DNA of 64,000 bases, taken from positions 2,294,001 through 2,358,000 of the forward strand of contig NZ_JAFBCN010000001.1 of the NCBI RefSeq assembly GCF_016907755.1, in the 5' to 3' direction. Below the pieces are notes generated by a model. It was given only the letters and a program-made list of their open reading frames with translations, searched no databases and had not been told where the DNA came from. Source of the stretch: Cellulosimicrobium cellulans. Lineage in GTDB: Bacteria > Actinomycetota > Actinomycetes > Actinomycetales > Cellulomonadaceae. This document shows, in pieces, positions 40,184-50,637 of this stretch; position 1 is the stretch's first letter, and every line of letters begins with the position of its first letter. The position numbers were made by a program, and so were the translations under genes.

Positions 40184-40372
40184 GGAGGCCCGCCGGGCGG
40201 AGACGACGAGGACCCGCCGGGGAGGGAGCCCGGAGGAGCGCGCGAGGAGCCGGCGCGGCGCGTGGAGCAGGGGTGGCGGCGAGTCGGCGCGGAGGACGGG
40301 TCGCCCCGGCCTCCGGGCAGAGACGCGGAGCGCCTCCCGCGGCCGTGCGGTGCCGCGCGCGAGACTGGGGGA

Positions 40373-41341
40373 GTGACCCGCTCGACCCGTCCCGACGACG
40401 CCGACGCACCCGACGAGCGCCAGGCCGACGCCCTGCCGCCCGCGCTCGACGCGGCGCTCGCGGACTTCGGGACGTATCTCGAGGTCGCTCAGGGCTCGTC
40501 CGCCCACACGGTGCGCGCGTACACGGGCGACGTCGAGTCGCTCCTGGGCCACGCCGTGCGGAACGGGGCGTCGTCGCCGGAGGACGTCGACCTCGCGGCC
40601 CTGCGCGCGTGGCTGACCGAGCAGTCCGAGCGCGGGCTCGCCCGGGCGACGCTCGCGCGCCGGGGTGCGGCCGCGCGGGCGTTCTTCGACTGGGCGCGGC
40701 GGACCGGGCGCGTGGTTGCGGACCCGGCGGCCCGGCTCGCGAGCCCGCGCGTCCCGCGCACCCTGCCGACCGTGCTCACGGCCGACGCGGCGGGCAGGTT
40801 GCTCGACGCCGCGCGGGAGGCGGCGGCCGCGGGCGACCCTGCCCGGTTGCGCGAGTGGGCCGCCGCCGAGCTGCTGTACGGGGCCGGGATCCGCGTGGGC
40901 GAGCTCGCGGGGATCGACGTGGACGACGTCGACCTGTCGCAGCGGGTCGTCCGGGTGCTCGGCAAGGGGGACAAGGAGCGCGTCGTGCCGTTCGGCGTCC
41001 CGGCGGCACGAGCAGTGACGCGCTGGCTGGACTCGGGGCGGCCGGCGCTCGTGACGGAGCGGTCGGGCGCGGCGCTCCTCGTCGGGGACCGGGGCGGTCG
41101 GTGGGGGCAGCGGCAGGTGCGCGACGTCGTGCACCGGCTCGCGCTCGCGGCCGGGGTCGACGACGTCGCCCCGCACGACCTGCGGCACAGCGCCGCGACG
41201 CACCTCCTCGCCGGCGGCTCCGACCTGCGCAGTGTGCAGGAGATCCTGGGGCACTCCTCGCTCGCGACGACGCAGCGCTACACCCACGTGACGGCCGAGC
41301 GGCTGCGCAGCTCGTTCGAGCAGGCCTTCCCGCGGGCCTGA
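40373..41341 (+). CDS. xerC: Tyrosine recombinase XerC
   Basis: Site-specific recombinase of 322 residues that resolves chromosome dimers at dif with XerD. The N-terminal core-binding domain has the SAM-like fold (SAHTVRAYTGDVESLL). The catalytic set is Arg in GAGIRVGELAGID, Lys in GKGDKERVVPF, HDLRHSAATHLL, HSSLATTQRYTH with the nucleophilic Tyr. GTG 40373 lies six bases after GAGACT, so leaderless. About 190 bp after dprA. Convergent with the M23 gene. Confidence 0.93.
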   Translation: MTRSTRPDDADAPDERQADALPPALDAALADFGTYLEVAQGSSAHTVRAYTGDVESLLGHAVRNGASSPEDVDLAALRAWLTEQSERGLARATLARRGAAARAFFDWARRTGRVVADPAARLASPRVPRTLPTVLTADAAGRLLDAAREAAAAGDPARLREWAAAELLYGAGIRVGELAGIDVDDVDLSQRVVRVLGKGDKERVVPFGVPAARAVTRWLDSGRPALVTERSGAALLVGDRGGRWGQRQVRDVVHRLALAAGVDDVAPHDLRHSAATHLLAGGSDLRSVQEILGHSSLATTQRYTHVTAERLRSSFEQAFPRA

Positions 41342-41364
41342 GGCTCCGGGCGCGGGTCCTCCGG

Positions 41365-41943
41365 TCACGGCTCCCCGAGCGGGAGGAGCACGATCGGCGG
41401 TCGCTCGCCGAGCAGCGCGAGCGGGTCGACGTACCGCTCGCCCCGCCGCTCGCCCCAGTGCACGCAGGTGCCCGCGCAGTGGCCCGCGACCGCCCCGCCG
41501 TCCGCGGGTCCTTGCACGGTCCCGACGACGCTCCCCGCGGCGACGCGCGTCCCCCGCGGCGCCACGGCGGTGACCGGCTCGAGCGACGTGCGCAGGCCGT
41601 CGTCGTGCGTGACGACCACCACGTCGCGGCCCGCGACGGGTCCGGCGAACGTGACGACCCCCGGTGCCGGGGCCAGGACGTTCTCCCCGGTGCCCGCGGC
41701 GAGGTCGACGCCCCGGTGGCCGGGCAGCCAGTCGTGCAGCGGCGGGTCGAACGGCGCGAGCACGCCGAGCGCGTCGGGCGCGCGGTCGAGCGGCGGAACC
41801 CAGCCGGGGGACGCGGCCGAGGCGGCGACCAGGCGCCCGCCCGGCGCGGCAGTCGCCGCCGGGGCCAGGACGAGCAGGAGCGCGGACAGCGCGAGGGCGA
41901 CCGCACGGCGCCGGGCGGTCACAGGAGTACGGTCGAGAGCCAT
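41365..41943 (-). CDS. Secreted M23 family metallopeptidase
   Basis: Cell-wall peptidase of 192 residues with an N-terminal signal peptide (basic start, ALALSALLLVLAP core, cleavage after ATAA). The LytM core has HRGVDLAAGTGENVLAP (first metal His and Asp) and CVHWGERRG with the HxH-like second His region. Two extra Cys in GHCAGTCVHWG may form a disulfide. On the minus strand CACCCT ends six bases before the ATG. It is convergent with xerC and divergent from rpsB. Confidence 0.87.
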   Translation of the reverse strand: MALDRTPVTARRRAVALALSALLLVLAPAATAAPGGRLVAASAASPGWVPPLDRAPDALGVLAPFDPPLHDWLPGHRGVDLAAGTGENVLAPAPGVVTFAGPVAGRDVVVVTHDDGLRTSLEPVTAVAPRGTRVAAGSVVGTVQGPADGGAVAGHCAGTCVHWGERRGERYVDPLALLGERPPIVLLPLGEP

Positions 41944-42056
41944 CGCGCCAGGGTGCCCGACGCGGTCCGCGGCCGGGCGGCGGGAGTCGGTGGCCTGTGG
42001 ACGACGGGTCTCGGCCGCACCGGGGACCGGCGGCTGTGGTCGGCCCTGCCGTCGGG

Positions 42057-42062
42057 TAGACT
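42057..42062 (+). promoter_or_regulatory. -10 box of rpsB; start of a ~305-nt leader
   Basis: TAGACT, with CTGTGG 17 bp upstream as a weak -35. The 431-bp gap 41944-42374 holds this promoter and a long structured leader. I see no ORF I would support in it. The leader may bind S2 for feedback, as in other bacteria. Confidence 0.45.
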
Positions 42063-42374
42063 TGCCGCTGCGACCGGCGCGTTCGCCGTGCCCGGCCCGA
42101 GGTGCTCATCTCGGCCGAGGACGGAGCCGGTCGACTTCGCGCGTCACGTCCTCGCCCATCTTCCCGGCTCCGCCGGACGGGCGGGGCCGCGTCCGACGTC
42201 GGTCCTGCTCGCACTGCTCGAACGGTGCGTCGCAGGCGTCGGCACGGGTGACGCCAGGGGTGCGACCACCAGGGTCGTCACCGACAACCGCACCGCGGTC
42301 CGTCCCACGGGAGGGGCCGCCAGAAGCGTGCGCGCACCGGGTGGATCCCGGGCCGCACGGCGAAAGGACGTGTC

Positions 42375-43358
42375 ATGGCCGTCGTGACCATGCGCCAGCT
42401 CCTCGAGAGCGGTGTCCACTTCGGGCACCAGACCCGCCGTTGGAACCCGAAGATGAAGCGTTTCATCTTCACGGAGCGCAACGGCATCTACATCGTCGAC
42501 CTCCAGCAGTCGCTGTCGTACATCGACCGCGCCTACGAGTTCGTCAAGGAGACCGTCGCGCACGGCGGCTCCATCCTCTTCGTCGGCACCAAGAAGCAGG
42601 CCCAGGAGCCCGTGGCCGAGCAGGCCGCGCGCGTCGGGATGCCCTACGTGAACCACCGCTGGCTCGGCGGCATGCTCACCAACTTCACCACGGTGCACAA
42701 GCGTCTCCAGCGCCTCAAGGAGCTCGAGGAGATCGACTTCGACGACGTCGCCGGCTCGTCGCTCACCAAGAAGGAGCTCCTCGTCCTGCGTCGCGAGAAG
42801 GACAAGCTCGCCCGCACGCTCGGCGGCATCCGCGACATGGCGAAGGTCCCCTCCGCCGTGTGGATCGTCGACACGAACAAGGAGCACCTCGCGGTCGACG
42901 AGGCGCGCAAGCTCCACATCCCGATCGTCGCGATCCTGGACACCAACTGCGACCCCGACGTCGTGGACTACAAGATCCCGGGCAACGACGACGCGATCCG
43001 CTCCGTGACGCTGCTCACGCGGGTCATCGCGGACGCCGTCGCCGAGGGTCTGCTCCAGCGCCACTCCGGCCGCTCGGGCGCCGAGGCCGAGGCGGGCGCC
43101 GAGGCCGAGCCGCTGGCCGAGTGGGAGCGCGAGCTCCTCGCCGGTGCCGAGAAGCAGCTCGAGGCTGACGAGACCGCCGCCGAGGCGAACGTCGAGGCGG
43201 CCGCGGCCGAGGAGGTCGCCGAGGCTGCAGCCGAGGTCGCCGCCGAGGAGCCGGGCGACGCCGCCGCCGAGGTCGTGGCCGAGGCCGCTGCCGAGGTCGC
43301 CGTCGTCGCCGACGCGGAGGCCGTGGTCGCCGACGCCGAGGCCGACGAGACCAAGTGA
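42375..43358 (+). CDS. rpsB: 30S ribosomal protein uS2
   Basis: Small-subunit protein of 327 residues. The first ~235 are canonical: [58 protein letters not shown]. The last ~90 residues are Ala/Glu/Val repeats (for example [13 protein letters not shown]), an unusually long acidic tail compared with E. coli (241 aa). AAAGGACG precedes the ATG. A perfect hairpin separates it from tsf. Confidence 0.97.
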   Translation: MAVVTMRQLLESGVHFGHQTRRWNPKMKRFIFTERNGIYIVDLQQSLSYIDRAYEFVKETVAHGGSILFVGTKKQAQEPVAEQAARVGMPYVNHRWLGGMLTNFTTVHKRLQRLKELEEIDFDDVAGSSLTKKELLVLRREKDKLARTLGGIRDMAKVPSAVWIVDTNKEHLAVDEARKLHIPIVAILDTNCDPDVVDYKIPGNDDAIRSVTLLTRVIADAVAEGLLQRHSGRSGAEAEAGAEAEPLAEWERELLAGAEKQLEADETAAEANVEAAAAEEVAEAAAEVAAEEPGDAAAEVVAEAAAEVAVVADAEAVVADAEADETK

Positions 43359-43364
43359 CGTCCC

Positions 43365-43396
43365 GGGGTGCGCGGCGGGCGACCGCCGCGCACCCC
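43365..43396 (+). terminator. Hairpin between rpsB and tsf
   Basis: GGGGTGCGCGGCGG and its exact complement with a GCGA tetraloop, seven nt after the uS2 stop. Probably an attenuator between uS2 and EF-Ts or a processing site. Confidence 0.6.
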
Positions 43397-43490
43397 GTCC
43401 CGTCCCACCGGCGCACCGCGCACCGGCACGGTGCCACCAGCACGTACCCGTGACGAAGAACCCGTGACGAACCACGAGTGAGGAACCACC

Positions 43491-44330
43491 ATGGCGAACT
43501 ACACCGCCGCTGACATCAAGGCGCTGCGCGAGCGCACCGGCGCCGGCATGCTCGACGTCAAGAAGGCTCTGGACGAGGCGGACGGCGACGCGGAGAAGGC
43601 GCTCGAGATCATCCGCGTCAAGGGTCTGAAGGGCGTCGCGAAGCGCGAGGGCCGCTCGACCTCCGAGGGCCTCATCGCCGTCGACATCCGCGACACCGAG
43701 GGTGGCCAGGTCGCGACGCTCATCGAGCTCAACTCCGAGACGGACTTCGTCGCGAAGAACGACACGTTCATCTCCCTCGCGGACCGCGTCCTCAAGGCAG
43801 TGGCCGAGGCCGGCGCGCGCGACGCCGACGCGGCGCTCGCCGCGGACGCCGACGGCGAGACCGTCCAGCAGGTCATCGACAACCAGGCCGCGACGCTCGG
43901 CGAGAAGATCGTCCTGCGCCGCGTGACCCGCGTCGCCGGCGAGCGCGTCACCGCGTACCTGCACCGCACCGCGCGCGACCTGCCGCCGTCGATCGGCGTC
44001 GTCGTCGCCACGGACGCCGCGGGCGAGGCCGTGGCGAAGGACGTCGCGCAGCACGTCGCCGCGATGTCCCCGACGTACCTGTCGCGCGACGAGGTCCCGG
44101 CCGACACGGTCGAGAACGAGCGCCGCATCGCCGAGGAGACCTCGCGCAACGAGGGCAAGCCCGAGGCCGCTCTGCCGAAGATCATCGAGGGTCGCCTGAA
44201 CGGCTTCTTCAAGGACGTCGTCCTCGTCGACCAGCCGCTCGCGAAGGACCCGAAGAAGACGGTCGGCCAGGTCGTCTCCGAGGCCGGTGGCACCGTCACC
44301 GAGTTCGTGCGGTACCGCGTCGGCGCCTGA
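43491..44330 (+). CDS. tsf: Elongation factor Ts
   Basis: Guanine-nucleotide exchange factor for EF-Tu, 279 residues. The N-terminal UBA-like domain reads DIKALRERTGAGMLDVKKAL. The core has GLIAVDIR, IELNSETDFVAKND and VAAMSPTYLSRDEV, and the C-terminal module ends GTVTEFVRYRVGA. ATG 43491 has GTGAGGAA upstream. Flanked by two perfect hairpins, so it may be transcribed as its own unit or a rheostat segment. Confidence 0.97.
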   Translation: MANYTAADIKALRERTGAGMLDVKKALDEADGDAEKALEIIRVKGLKGVAKREGRSTSEGLIAVDIRDTEGGQVATLIELNSETDFVAKNDTFISLADRVLKAVAEAGARDADAALAADADGETVQQVIDNQAATLGEKIVLRRVTRVAGERVTAYLHRTARDLPPSIGVVVATDAAGEAVAKDVAQHVAAMSPTYLSRDEVPADTVENERRIAEETSRNEGKPEAALPKIIEGRLNGFFKDVVLVDQPLAKDPKKTVGQVVSEAGGTVTEFVRYRVGA

Positions 44331-44337
44331 CGCCCCC

Positions 44338-44382
44338 GTCGGCCCGGTCCCGTCGCCCCCGAGGCGACGGGACCGGGCCGAC
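44338..44382 (+). terminator. Terminator after tsf
   Basis: A 20-bp perfect stem, 44338-44357 against 44363-44382, with a five-base loop (CCCGA), the longest uninterrupted stem in the window. No U-tract. Confidence 0.8.
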
Positions 44383-44489
44383 CGCGCACCCGGCTCCGGG
44401 CGCGCGACGACCGGCGTCGTGCCGCACCATCGGGTGGGACGACGGCGGAGCAGGAACACCCCGCCCCACCGGGCCAGGACGAAGGACAG

Positions 44490-45245
44490 GTGTCGACAGT
44501 GACGGCAGGCGAGCAGACCACGCCCCGCGAGGGGACCGAGCACCGGCGGGTGCTCCTCAAGCTGTCGGGCGAGACGTTCGGCGGCGGGCAGATCGGTCTG
44601 GCGCCCGACGTCGTCCAGCGTGTCGCCCAGGAGATCGCGGACGCGGTCGCCCAGGGCGTGCAGGTCGCCATCGTCGTCGGCGGGGGGAACTTCTTCCGCG
44701 GCGCCGAGCTCTCGCAGCGCGGGCTCGACCGTGCGCGCGCCGACTACATGGGCATGCTCGGGACCGTCATGAACTGCCTCGCGCTCCAGGACTTCCTCGA
44801 GCAGGCGGGGGTGAAGACGCGCGTGCAGACCGCCATCACCATGGGTCAGGTCGCCGAGCCGTACATCCCGCTGCGGGCGATCCGCCATCTCGAGAAGGGC
44901 CGCGTCGTCATCTTCGGCGCCGGCGCGGGCATGCCGTACTTCTCCACCGACACGGTCTCCGTGCAGCGCGCCCTGGAGACGCACTGCCAGGAGGTCCTCA
45001 TGGGCAAGAACGGCGTGGACGGCGTCTACACGGCGGACCCGCGCAAGGACCCGTCGGCGACGAAGCTCGACCACCTCACGTACACCGACGCGCTCGTCAA
45101 CGACCTCGGGGTCATGGACGCGACGGCGCTGAGCCTGTGCCGGGACAACGACGTGCGGATGCGCGTGTTCGGCATGAGCGAGCCGGGGAACGTCACGCGT
45201 GCCCTGGTCGGCGAGAATATTGGCACACTGGTCACGACCGACTGA
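44490..45245 (+). CDS. pyrH: UMP kinase
   Basis: Hexameric UMP kinase of the amino-acid-kinase fold, 251 residues. [37 protein letters not shown], GTGxPYFSTDT-like [11 protein letters not shown] and [13 protein letters not shown] are family blocks. An N-terminal ~20-residue extension is variable; a second GTG nine bases later is possible. AAGGACAG is the RBS. Stop is 82 bp before frr. Confidence 0.97.
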   Translation: MSTVTAGEQTTPREGTEHRRVLLKLSGETFGGGQIGLAPDVVQRVAQEIADAVAQGVQVAIVVGGGNFFRGAELSQRGLDRARADYMGMLGTVMNCLALQDFLEQAGVKTRVQTAITMGQVAEPYIPLRAIRHLEKGRVVIFGAGAGMPYFSTDTVSVQRALETHCQEVLMGKNGVDGVYTADPRKDPSATKLDHLTYTDALVNDLGVMDATALSLCRDNDVRMRVFGMSEPGNVTRALVGENIGTLVTTD

Positions 45246-45327
45246 CGCCGGCGCCGTCACACCGGCGGTTCACGACGGCTCGTGCCGGACACGTACGACC
45301 CCACCGACGAACGACGAAGGAGCACTG

Positions 45328-45885
45328 GTGATCGACGAGACCCTCCTCGAGGCCGAGGAGAAGATGGACAAGGCCGTCGAGGTGGCCAAGGAGGACTTCG
45401 CCGCGATCCGCACGGGCCGTGCGAACGCCGCGATGTTCAACAAGATCACGGTCGACTACTACGGTGCGCCGACGCCGCTGCAGCAGCTCGCGTCGTTCAC
45501 GGTGACCGAGGCGCGCACGATCCTCGTCTCCCCGTTCGACAAGAGCTCGATCACCGCGGTCGAGAAGTCGCTGCGCGACTCCGACCTCGGCGTGAACCCC
45601 TCGAACGACGGCAACGTCGTCCGCGTCGTGCTGCCCGCCCTCACGGAGGAGCGCCGCCGTGACTTCGTGAAGCTCGCGAAGTCGAAGGCCGAGGACTCGC
45701 GCGTCTCGATCCGCAACGTGCGTCGTCGTGCCAAGGAGGAGCTGGACCGCATCGCGCGTGACGGCGAGGCCGGCGAGGACGAGGTCGGGCGCGCCGAGAA
45801 GGAGCTCGAGGCCCTCACCAAGGCGCACGTGGACCAGGTCGACGCTCTCCTCGCGGGCAAGGAGAGCGAGCTGCTCGAGGTCTGA
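45328..45885 (+). CDS. frr: Ribosome recycling factor
   Basis: Splits post-termination ribosomes with EF-G. The 185-residue L-shaped protein has [58 protein letters not shown] and [17 protein letters not shown] 45328 is preceded by GAAGGAGC. Normal length. The conserved pyrH-frr-cdsA order is kept. Confidence 0.97.
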   Translation: MIDETLLEAEEKMDKAVEVAKEDFAAIRTGRANAAMFNKITVDYYGAPTPLQQLASFTVTEARTILVSPFDKSSITAVEKSLRDSDLGVNPSNDGNVVRVVLPALTEERRRDFVKLAKSKAEDSRVSIRNVRRRAKEELDRIARDGEAGEDEVGRAEKELEALTKAHVDQVDALLAGKESELLEV

Positions 45886-45917
45886 GCACCTCGTCCGGCG
45901 AGCTCCGCCACGCACCG

Positions 45918-46775
45918 ATGACCGACACCTCCTCGACGGCCGCCGGCGACAGCACCTCTGCGGCGCGCGCCCCCAAGGCGGGCCGCAACCTCCCCGCGGC
46001 GATCGCGGTGGGCCTCGGCCTGCTCGCGCTCGTCGCGGCGAGCCTCGCCTTCCGGCCCGAGTTCTTCGTGCTGCTCGCGACCGTCGCGGTGGGCGCCGCG
46101 CTGTGGGAGCTCGCCCAGGCGTTCAAGCGCCGCGAGCTGCACCTCCCGCTCCTCCCGCTCCTCGTGGGCACGGTGGGCATCCTCGTGTCCTCGTACTACT
46201 CGGGTCCCGAGGCGCTGCTCGTCTCCTTCATGCTCACGGTCGCGGGCGCGGTCGTGTGGCGGGTCATCGACGGGTCCGGGACCGCGGCGGTGCGCGACGC
46301 CGCGGCGGCGACGTTCGCGGCGGCCTACCTGCCGTTCATGGCGGGCTTCGTCATGCTCATGCTCGCCGCCCCTGACGGGCGCATCCGGGTCCTGATCTTC
46401 ATCCTGCTCGCCGTCGCGAACGACGTGGGCGGGTACGTCGCAGGTGTCCTGTTCGGGCGCCACCCGCTGGCTCCCTCCGTGAGCCCCAAGAAGTCCTGGG
46501 AGGGGCTCGCGGGCTCGTTCGTGCTCGCGACGGCGATCGGCGTGGTCGGGGCCGTGGTGGGCCTCGGAGCGAGCCCGCTCGTGGGCGTCGCGCTGGGCGT
46601 CCTCGCCCCGCTCACGGCCACGATCGGCGACCTCGCCGAGTCGATGATCAAGCGCGACCTAGAATTGAAGGACATGGGGTCGCTGCTGCCCGGTCACGGA
46701 GGCATCCTGGACCGGCTCGACTCCATGCTCCTCACCGCCCCGTTCGTGTACGTGCTCCTCGCGCTGGCCGTCTGA
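45918..46775 (+). CDS. cdsA: Phosphatidate cytidylyltransferase
   Basis: Makes CDP-diacylglycerol for phospholipids. The 285-residue integral membrane protein has about eight transmembrane segments after a Thr/Ser/Ala-rich N-terminus, and the family signature [20 protein letters not shown], then [11 protein letters not shown], close to the C-terminus. Starts 32 bp after frr, same operon. Confidence 0.96.
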   Translation: MTDTSSTAAGDSTSAARAPKAGRNLPAAIAVGLGLLALVAASLAFRPEFFVLLATVAVGAALWELAQAFKRRELHLPLLPLLVGTVGILVSSYYSGPEALLVSFMLTVAGAVVWRVIDGSGTAAVRDAAAATFAAAYLPFMAGFVMLMLAAPDGRIRVLIFILLAVANDVGGYVAGVLFGRHPLAPSVSPKKSWEGLAGSFVLATAIGVVGAVVGLGASPLVGVALGVLAPLTATIGDLAESMIKRDLELKDMGSLLPGHGGILDRLDSMLLTAPFVYVLLALAV

Positions 46776-46845
46776 CAGCCGTCCGACAGCCCGCTCGCAC
46801 CGCGGTGCGAACCGTCCGCACGACCCCCCACGCTTGGACCTCCTC

Positions 46846-47991
46846 ATGACCGTCCGTTCCGTCCGCCCCTCCGCGGAGTCGAAGCCGCTCCCGCTCGTCA
46901 TGACCGCGCCGCGGCGCGGCAAGCCGCCGCGCCACTTCGCCGACCTCGCGCCCGAGGAGGTGCGCGACGTCGTCGTCGAGCTGGGGGAGAAGCCGTTCCG
47001 GGCCAAGCAGCTCGCGACGCACTACTACGCGCACCTCACGCGCGACCCCGAGGCGATGACGGACCTGCCGAAGGCGACGCGCGACGTGCTCACGGACGCG
47101 CTGTTCCCGCCGCTGCTCACCGCGGCGCGCCGGATGGAGGCCGACGGCGGGACGACCGTCAAGACGCTCTGGCACCTCTTCGACGGCGCCAAGGTCGAGT
47201 CGGTCCTCATGCGGTACCCGCAGCGCTCGACGCTGTGCGTGTCGAGCCAGGCGGGCTGCGGCATGGCGTGCCCGTTCTGCGCGACGGGGCAGCTCGGCCT
47301 CACGCGCAACCTGTCCGTCGCGGAGATCGTCGAGCAGGTCCGCTCCGCGGCCCGGTCGCTCGCCGACGGGGAGATCCCCGGCGGCCCGACCCGGCTCAAC
47401 AACCTCGTGTTCATGGGCATGGGGGAGCCGCTGGCCAACTACAAGGCGGTCATGGGCACCGTCCGCCGGCTCGTGGCGCAGGCACCTGACGGGCTCGGCA
47501 TGTCGGCCCGCAACATCACGGTGTCGACGGTCGGCCTCGTCCCGGCGATGCGCAAGCTCGCCGACGAGGGGATCCCGGTGACGCTCGCGCTGTCGCTGCA
47601 CGCCCCCGACGACGACCTGCGCAGCGAGCTCGTGCCGATCAACACGCGGTGGAGCGTCGACGAGACGCTCGACGCGGCGCGGCACTACTTCGAGGTCACC
47701 GGCCGGCGCGTGAGCATCGAGTACGCGCTCATCAAGGACATGAACGACCACGCGTGGCGCGCCGACCTGCTGGGCGAGAAGCTCAACGCACGCGGCCGCG
47801 GCTGGGTGCACGTCAACCCGATCCCGCTCAACCCGACGCCCGGCTCGATCTGGACGGCCAGCGACCCTGCCGTCGAGGCGGAGTTCGTGGCACGATTGCG
47901 CGGGCACGGGATCCCGACGACGATCCGTGACACCCGCGGCAGCGACATCGACGGTGCCTGCGGGCAGCTCGCTGCAGAGGAGGACGAGTGA
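46846..47991 (+). CDS. rlmN: 23S rRNA/tRNA (adenine-C2)-methyltransferase RlmN
   Basis: Radical-SAM enzyme, 381 residues. The FeS triad is CGMACPFC within [29 protein letters not shown] is the SAM-side block, and the methyl-carrier Cys is in [10 protein letters not shown] near the end. It makes m2A2503 in 23S rRNA and m2A37 in tRNA. ATG 46846 is preferred over a TTG 12 bases earlier. The stop overlaps the DivIVA-repeat GTG (GTGA). Confidence 0.96.
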   Translation: MTVRSVRPSAESKPLPLVMTAPRRGKPPRHFADLAPEEVRDVVVELGEKPFRAKQLATHYYAHLTRDPEAMTDLPKATRDVLTDALFPPLLTAARRMEADGGTTVKTLWHLFDGAKVESVLMRYPQRSTLCVSSQAGCGMACPFCATGQLGLTRNLSVAEIVEQVRSAARSLADGEIPGGPTRLNNLVFMGMGEPLANYKAVMGTVRRLVAQAPDGLGMSARNITVSTVGLVPAMRKLADEGIPVTLALSLHAPDDDLRSELVPINTRWSVDETLDAARHYFEVTGRRVSIEYALIKDMNDHAWRADLLGEKLNARGRGWVHVNPIPLNPTPGSIWTASDPAVEAEFVARLRGHGIPTTIRDTRGSDIDGACGQLAAEEDE

Positions 47992-48539
47992 GTTCGCTGT
48001 TCACCACGGTCGGCAAGACCCGGAACGGGTACGACCCCGAGGAGGTCGACGACTTCTTCGAGCACGCCCGCGACGTGTACGAGGGCCGGGTGCAGGAGCG
48101 GCTGACCAGCACCGAGATCCAGGCCTCGGTCTTCGACCTGGTCCGTGGTGGGTACGACACGCACGAGGTCGACGCCGCGCTGGACCGCCTCGAGGGCGCC
48201 TTCATCGCGCGCCAGCGCGCGGAGTACGTCGCGGCGCACGGCCAGCAGGCCTGGATGAACGCGCTCGCGGAGCGCGCCCGGTCGCTCTACGGCCGCCTGG
48301 GTCGACCGGACGGCGAGAAGTTCGCGCTGGCGGAGCGCGGCAAGCCCGGGTACGACGTCGACGACGTGGACGACCTGTGCGACCGCCTCGTCGCCTACTT
48401 CGACCGTCAGGTGCCGATCACCGCGGCGGAGATCCGCTCCGCGACCTTCGGCCGCGCGCGCGGGCGCGACGGCTACGCGGAGGGCCCGGTCGACGCGTTC
48501 TTCGCCCGTGCCATCGAGGTCCTGCTCGGCGTCGAGTGA
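47988..48539 (+). CDS. DivIVA-repeat protein
   Basis: A 183-residue protein built from four copies of a DivIVA-type motif: [56 protein letters not shown] and [18 protein letters not shown]. Each matches the membrane/curvature-binding N-terminal segment of DivIVA/Wag31, but no long coiled coil follows. Function unknown; a cell-pole or septum adaptor is inferred. GTG start overlaps rlmN. Actinobacterial families of this kind carry the same repeats. Confidence 0.85.
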   Translation: MSSLFTTVGKTRNGYDPEEVDDFFEHARDVYEGRVQERLTSTEIQASVFDLVRGGYDTHEVDAALDRLEGAFIARQRAEYVAAHGQQAWMNALAERARSLYGRLGRPDGEKFALAERGKPGYDVDDVDDLCDRLVAYFDRQVPITAAEIRSATFGRARGRDGYAEGPVDAFFARAIEVLLGVE

Positions 48540-48564
48540 CGGCGTCCCGGACTTCACGACGCGC

Positions 48565-49326
48565 GTGAGCCTCGACCCCCGGACGTCGTCGAGCCCGCTG
48601 GTGCGGGGTGCGGCGTCGTGGCTGGAGGCGGTCAACGCCCGGCACCCGTGGAGCCACAACGAGCACCTCCACGGCTGGGTCGTGCGTCGGGTCCCGCGCG
48701 GCGCCCAGGTCGTGCTCGACGTCGGCTGCGGGTCCGGCGTGCTGCTCACGAGGCTGCGCGGGCGCGTCGCGGAGGTGCACGGGATCGACACCGACTCGGG
48801 CATGGTCGGCCAGGCGCTCGCGCGCCACGCCGCGGATCCTGCGGTGACCGTGCGGCGGCTCGGGTTCGACGACGTCCGCTCGCCCGACGACGTCCGCTCG
48901 CCCGAGGGGTCCGGTCGACCAGGTCGTCCGGCGGGCCGGAACGCACCTCGACCTGACGGCTACGACGCGGTGACGATGGTCGCGGTTCTCCACCACCTGG
49001 ACCTCGACGCGGCGCTCCGGCACGCCCGGAGCCTCCTCGCACCGGGCGGGCGCCTGCTCGTCGTCGGCCTCGCGCGCGTGGGGTCGGCGCGCGACCTCGC
49101 GGTCGACGTCGCGTCCGCGCTCCTCAACCCGCTCGTGGGCATGGTCAAGCACCCGCGACGTGCGCGGCCCGGCGAGGCCGGGCCCGACGCGCCGGGCATG
49201 CCCGTCCGCGACCCGCGGCACACGTTCGGCGAGATCGCGAGCAGGGCCCGGGCGTGCCTGCCCGGGGCGCGCGTGCGCCGTCGGCTCTTCTTCCGGTACA
49301 CGCTCGAGTGGACGGCGCCGCGCTGA
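48565..49326 (+). CDS. Class I SAM-dependent methyltransferase
   Basis: Methyltransferase of 253 residues. Motif I is [16 protein letters not shown], the strand-2 acid lies in VHGIDTDSG, motif IV region is [17 protein letters not shown] and post-[16 protein letters not shown]. The C-terminal third is Arg-rich and includes [10 protein letters not shown] chose GTG 48565, since an ATG at 48508 would overlap the DivIVA-repeat gene by 32 bp. An in-frame 18-bp tandem duplication makes [12 protein letters not shown]. Substrate unknown. Confidence 0.86.
   Translation: MSLDPRTSSSPLVRGAASWLEAVNARHPWSHNEHLHGWVVRRVPRGAQVVLDVGCGSGVLLTRLRGRVAEVHGIDTDSGMVGQALARHAADPAVTVRRLGFDDVRSPDDVRSPEGSGRPGRPAGRNAPRPDGYDAVTMVAVLHHLDLDAALRHARSLLAPGGRLLVVGLARVGSARDLAVDVASALLNPLVGMVKHPRRARPGEAGPDAPGMPVRDPRHTFGEIASRARACLPGARVRRRLFFRYTLEWTAPR
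48868..48903 (+). repeat. 18-bp tandem duplication inside the methyltransferase gene
   Basis: GACGACGTCCGCTCGCCC occurs twice head-to-tail with no mismatch (48868-48885, 48886-48903), adding six residues. The lack of divergence suggests a recent replication slip. Confidence 0.9.
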
Positions 49327-49382
49327 CCGGGCGGCGACACGCCGTGCCCACGCACGGCGCGCGGCCTGGGAGGATGGGTCCC

Positions 49383-50582
49383 ATGCTCGACGGACCCGCT
49401 CCTGCCCCCCGCACCGTGACGATCCTGGGCTCGACCGGGTCGATCGGCACGCAGGCGATCGACGTCGTCCAGGCCCACCCGGACCGGTTCCGCGTCGACG
49501 CGCTCTCGGCGGGCGGCAACGACGTGGAGCTGCTCGCGCGCCAGGCCGCCGCGCTGCGCGTGCGCGCGGTCGGCGTCGCGGACGCGTCCCGCGCGGCCGC
49601 GCTGAGCGAGGCGCTGGCGGGGACGTTCGCTCGTCGGGGGGACGTCCCCGAGGTGCTCGCGGGCCCCGACGCCGCGGCCGAGCTCGCCGGCCGGGGGAGC
49701 GACGTCGTCCTCAACGGCGTCACGGGTTCGGTCGGCCTCGGACCGACGCTCGCCGCGCTGCGCGCGGGGTCCACGCTCGCGCTCGCGAACAAGGAGTCGC
49801 TCGTCGCCGGGGGTGCGCTCGTGCGCGCTGCTCAGCAGCGCCCCGATCAGATCGTGCCCGTCGACTCCGAGCACTCGGCGATCGCGCAGTGCCTGCGCTC
49901 CGGGTCGCGCGCCGAGGTGCGTCGCCTGATCCTCACCGCGTCGGGCGGTCCCTTCCGCGGCTGGGAGGCCGACGCGGTCAAGGCCGCGACGGTCGAGCAG
50001 GCGCTCGCGCACCCCACCTGGGCGATGGGCCCGGTCGTCACGGTGAACTCCGCGAGCCTCATGAACAAGGGGCTCGAGCTCATCGAGGCGCACCTGCTGT
50101 TCGACGTCCCGGCTGACGACATCACGGTCGTCGTGCACCCGCAGTCCGTGGTGCACTCGATGGTCGAGTTCGTCGACGGCTCGACGATCGCCCAGGCGTC
50201 GCCCCCGGACATGCGGCTGCCCATCGCGCTCGGGCTGTCGTGGCCGGAGCGGCTCGACCCCGTGACGCCGCCGTGCGACTGGACGACCGCGACGTCGTGG
50301 ACGTTCGAGCCGCTCGACGACGCCGCGTTCCCCGCGGTGAGCCTCGCGCGCGCCGCCGTCGCGGCGAGCGCGACCCACCCGGCCGTGTACAACGCGGCCA
50401 ACGAGGAGGCTGTCGCGGCCTTCCTCAGCGGACGCGCAGGTTTCGGTGACATCGTGGCGACGGTCGAGCGCGTGCTCGCGGCGCACGACGGAACCCCCGC
50501 GGACGCCGTGACGTTGGACGACGTGGCAGGGGCCGAGGCCTGGGCGCGCGCCCGCGCGCGCGAGATCCTGGACCGCCGGTGA
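49383..50582 (+). CDS. dxr: 1-deoxy-D-xylulose-5-phosphate reductoisomerase
   Basis: Second enzyme of the MEP isoprenoid pathway and fosmidomycin target, 399 residues. NADPH loop [16 protein letters not shown] at the start, [29 protein letters not shown] with metal ligands, and [13 protein letters not shown] follow. GAGGAT ends seven bases before ATG 49383 (leaderless); an ATG nine bases earlier is possible. Pathway partner ispG is encoded 1.5 kb downstream. Confidence 0.97.
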   Translation: MLDGPAPAPRTVTILGSTGSIGTQAIDVVQAHPDRFRVDALSAGGNDVELLARQAAALRVRAVGVADASRAAALSEALAGTFARRGDVPEVLAGPDAAAELAGRGSDVVLNGVTGSVGLGPTLAALRAGSTLALANKESLVAGGALVRAAQQRPDQIVPVDSEHSAIAQCLRSGSRAEVRRLILTASGGPFRGWEADAVKAATVEQALAHPTWAMGPVVTVNSASLMNKGLELIEAHLLFDVPADDITVVVHPQSVVHSMVEFVDGSTIAQASPPDMRLPIALGLSWPERLDPVTPPCDWTTATSWTFEPLDDAAFPAVSLARAAVAASATHPAVYNAANEEAVAAFLSGRAGFGDIVATVERVLAAHDGTPADAVTLDDVAGAEAWARARAREILDRR

Positions 50583-50637
50583 CGAGCAACCGCTCGGGTG
50601 CGTCGAGCGCCCGGACCGAGAAGGAGCAGAGGGACAG

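Noticed and set aside
40184-40372. An ORF extending xerC upstream to 40262
   Set aside because: The extra residues are Arg/Gly/Pro-rich and unlike XerC N-termini, while GTG 40373 has a well-placed -10.
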